This document shows, piece after piece, positions 63,263 to 64,000 of a DNA stretch of 64,000 nucleotides. Position 1 is the stretch's first letter. The number at the start of each line of letters is the position of its first letter. Location: contig NZ_CP022364.1 of NCBI RefSeq assembly GCF_003119115.1, positions 2,060,001-2,124,000 of the forward strand, written 5' to 3'. This DNA is from Azospirillum sp. TSH58. Its GTDB lineage: Bacteria; Pseudomonadota; Alphaproteobacteria; Azospirillales; Azospirillaceae. The position numbers and the translations under genes are program-made. Below the pieces are notes generated by a model. It did not search any database. It was not told the origin of the DNA and worked only from the letters and a program-made list of their open reading frames with translations.

Positions 63263-64000
63263 TCAATAGCCCTGGCTGCGGTCCACGAGGTTCGGCAGCG
63301 GACGGCCTTCCCGGAAGGCGGTGATCGCCTCGGCCACCACCGCGGCGGAGCGCGACGGGTGGGTGACGGCGGCGACGTGCGGCGTCACATGCACCTTCGG
63401 GTGGGTCCAGAAGGGATGGCCGGCGGGCAGAGGCTCCTCCGCGAACACGTCCAGGCTGGCCCCGGCGATGTGCCCGCTCTCCAGCGCCTCCAGAAGATCA
63501 TCCTCCACCAGATGCCCGCCGCGCGCGGCGTTGACGACCACCGCCCCCTTGGGCAGGGCGGCGAACAGCTTGCGGTTCAACAGGCCGCGCGTCTCCGCCG
63601 TCAGCGGCAGCAGGCAGACCAGCAGGTCGCATTGCCCGAGCATCGCCGCCAGCCCGTCGGGACCGGAGAAGCTCTCCACCCCCGGCAGCGTCTTCGGCGT
63701 GCGGCTCCAGCCCAGCACGCGGTAGTCCATGCTCAGCAGCGTCTTCGCCGAGGCCATGCCCAGCTCGCCCATGCCAAGGATGCCGACACTCACCTCCGAC
63801 GCCGGGCAGGGGTCCAGCGGCTCCCACCGCCCGGCCTGCTGGAGCGCCTTGTACTCGTCAAGAAGCCGATGCCAGCGCAGCACCTGGAGCGCCACATAGC
63901 CGGCCATGTCCACCGTCAGCCCCTCCGACACCATGCGGACCAGCGGCACGTCGGGCAGCGTGGGGTCGAGCAGCAGCGATTCCACCCCGGCGCCCAGCGA
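63263..64000 (-). CDS. D-2-hydroxyacid dehydrogenase (GhrA-like), N-terminus outside window
   Basis: The frame runs off the window end; 245 C-terminal residues are visible. NAD(P)-binding motif VGILGMGELGMASAKTL, NAARGGHLVEDDLLEAL and the catalytic His in HVTPHVAAVTHP identify a glyoxylate/hydroxypyruvate reductase-like enzyme. Confidence 0.93.
   Translation of the reverse strand, partial: SLGAGVESLLLDPTLPDVPLVRMVSEGLTVDMAGYVALQVLRWHRLLDEYKALQQAGRWEPLDPCPASEVSVGILGMGELGMASAKTLLSMDYRVLGWSRTPKTLPGVESFSGPDGLAAMLGQCDLLVCLLPLTAETRGLLNRKLFAALPKGAVVVNAARGGHLVEDDLLEALESGHIAGASLDVFAEEPLPAGHPFWTHPKVHVTPHVAAVTHPSRSAAVVAEAITAFREGRPLPNLVDRSQGY

Overview
The window is a gene-dense, very GC-rich stretch of an alphaproteobacterial chromosome. 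It is most likely from Azospirillum or a close Rhodospirillales relative (inference). The signs are an ALA-synthase-type hemA, LexA boxes of the GAAC-N7-GAAC direct-repeat type, FNR/FixK-type TTGA-N6-TCAA boxes, a DUF2336 protein, and many short GC-rich palindromic repeats. No rRNA, tRNA or CRISPR array was seen. The only clear mobile element is one IS5-family insertion sequence.

Layout. 1-5 kb: tail of a GGDEF protein, DUF2336 protein, secreted protein, J-domain-like protein and a large pentapeptide-repeat protein. 5-9 kb: ffh, rpsP, rimM, trmD and rplS, ending in a terminator. 9-16.8 kb: EamA exporter, zinc-ribbon membrane protein, leuC, a WYL regulator / VOC pair with a palindromic operator, EVE protein, an orphan LivH-like permease with a lipoprotein-like N-terminus, then truA-fmt-def. 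17-26 kb: cold-shock protein, rmuC, Nudix hydrolase, ChaN-like/PDZ protein, SDR, Hpt/pseudo-receiver protein, PadR-like protein and hemA. 26-36 kb: class III aminotransferase, GST, the IS, a PAS-GGDEF-EAL protein, a tandem-Usp protein, three small envelope proteins, a candidate structured RNA and a LysR regulator. 36-46 kb: MFS exporter, crotonase, a peptide-type ABC importer without its ATPases, PrcB-like lipoprotein, GST, hemN and DUF4112. 46-56 kb: a Tim44-like protein behind a coupled leader ORF, imuA, DTW protein, two very small proteins, phosphatase, dnaE2 and imuB. 56-64 kb: lipoprotein, HupE-like protein, TAXI binding protein, GST, leucyl aminopeptidase, fliG, a DUF4160/DUF2442 pair, MarR regulator and a D-2-hydroxyacid dehydrogenase cut by the window edge.

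Shared regulation can be read directly. hemA and hemN each carry an FNR/FixK-type palindrome, so two steps of haem synthesis probably respond to oxygen together. imuA and imuB-dnaE2 each carry a LexA box although they lie 5 kb apart and face each other, so the SOS mutagenesis cassette is split but still co-regulated. Both imuB and dnaE2 contain copies of the local palindromic repeats inside their reading frames.

The best candidates for something undescribed are four. First, a roughly 235-nt minus-strand segment (34516-34751) made of consecutive hairpins ending in a strong terminator. Second, the in-frame repeat insertions in the mutasome genes. Third, the nested inverted-repeat element at 22558-22702. 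Fourth, the overlapping 15-codon leader of the Tim44-like gene.
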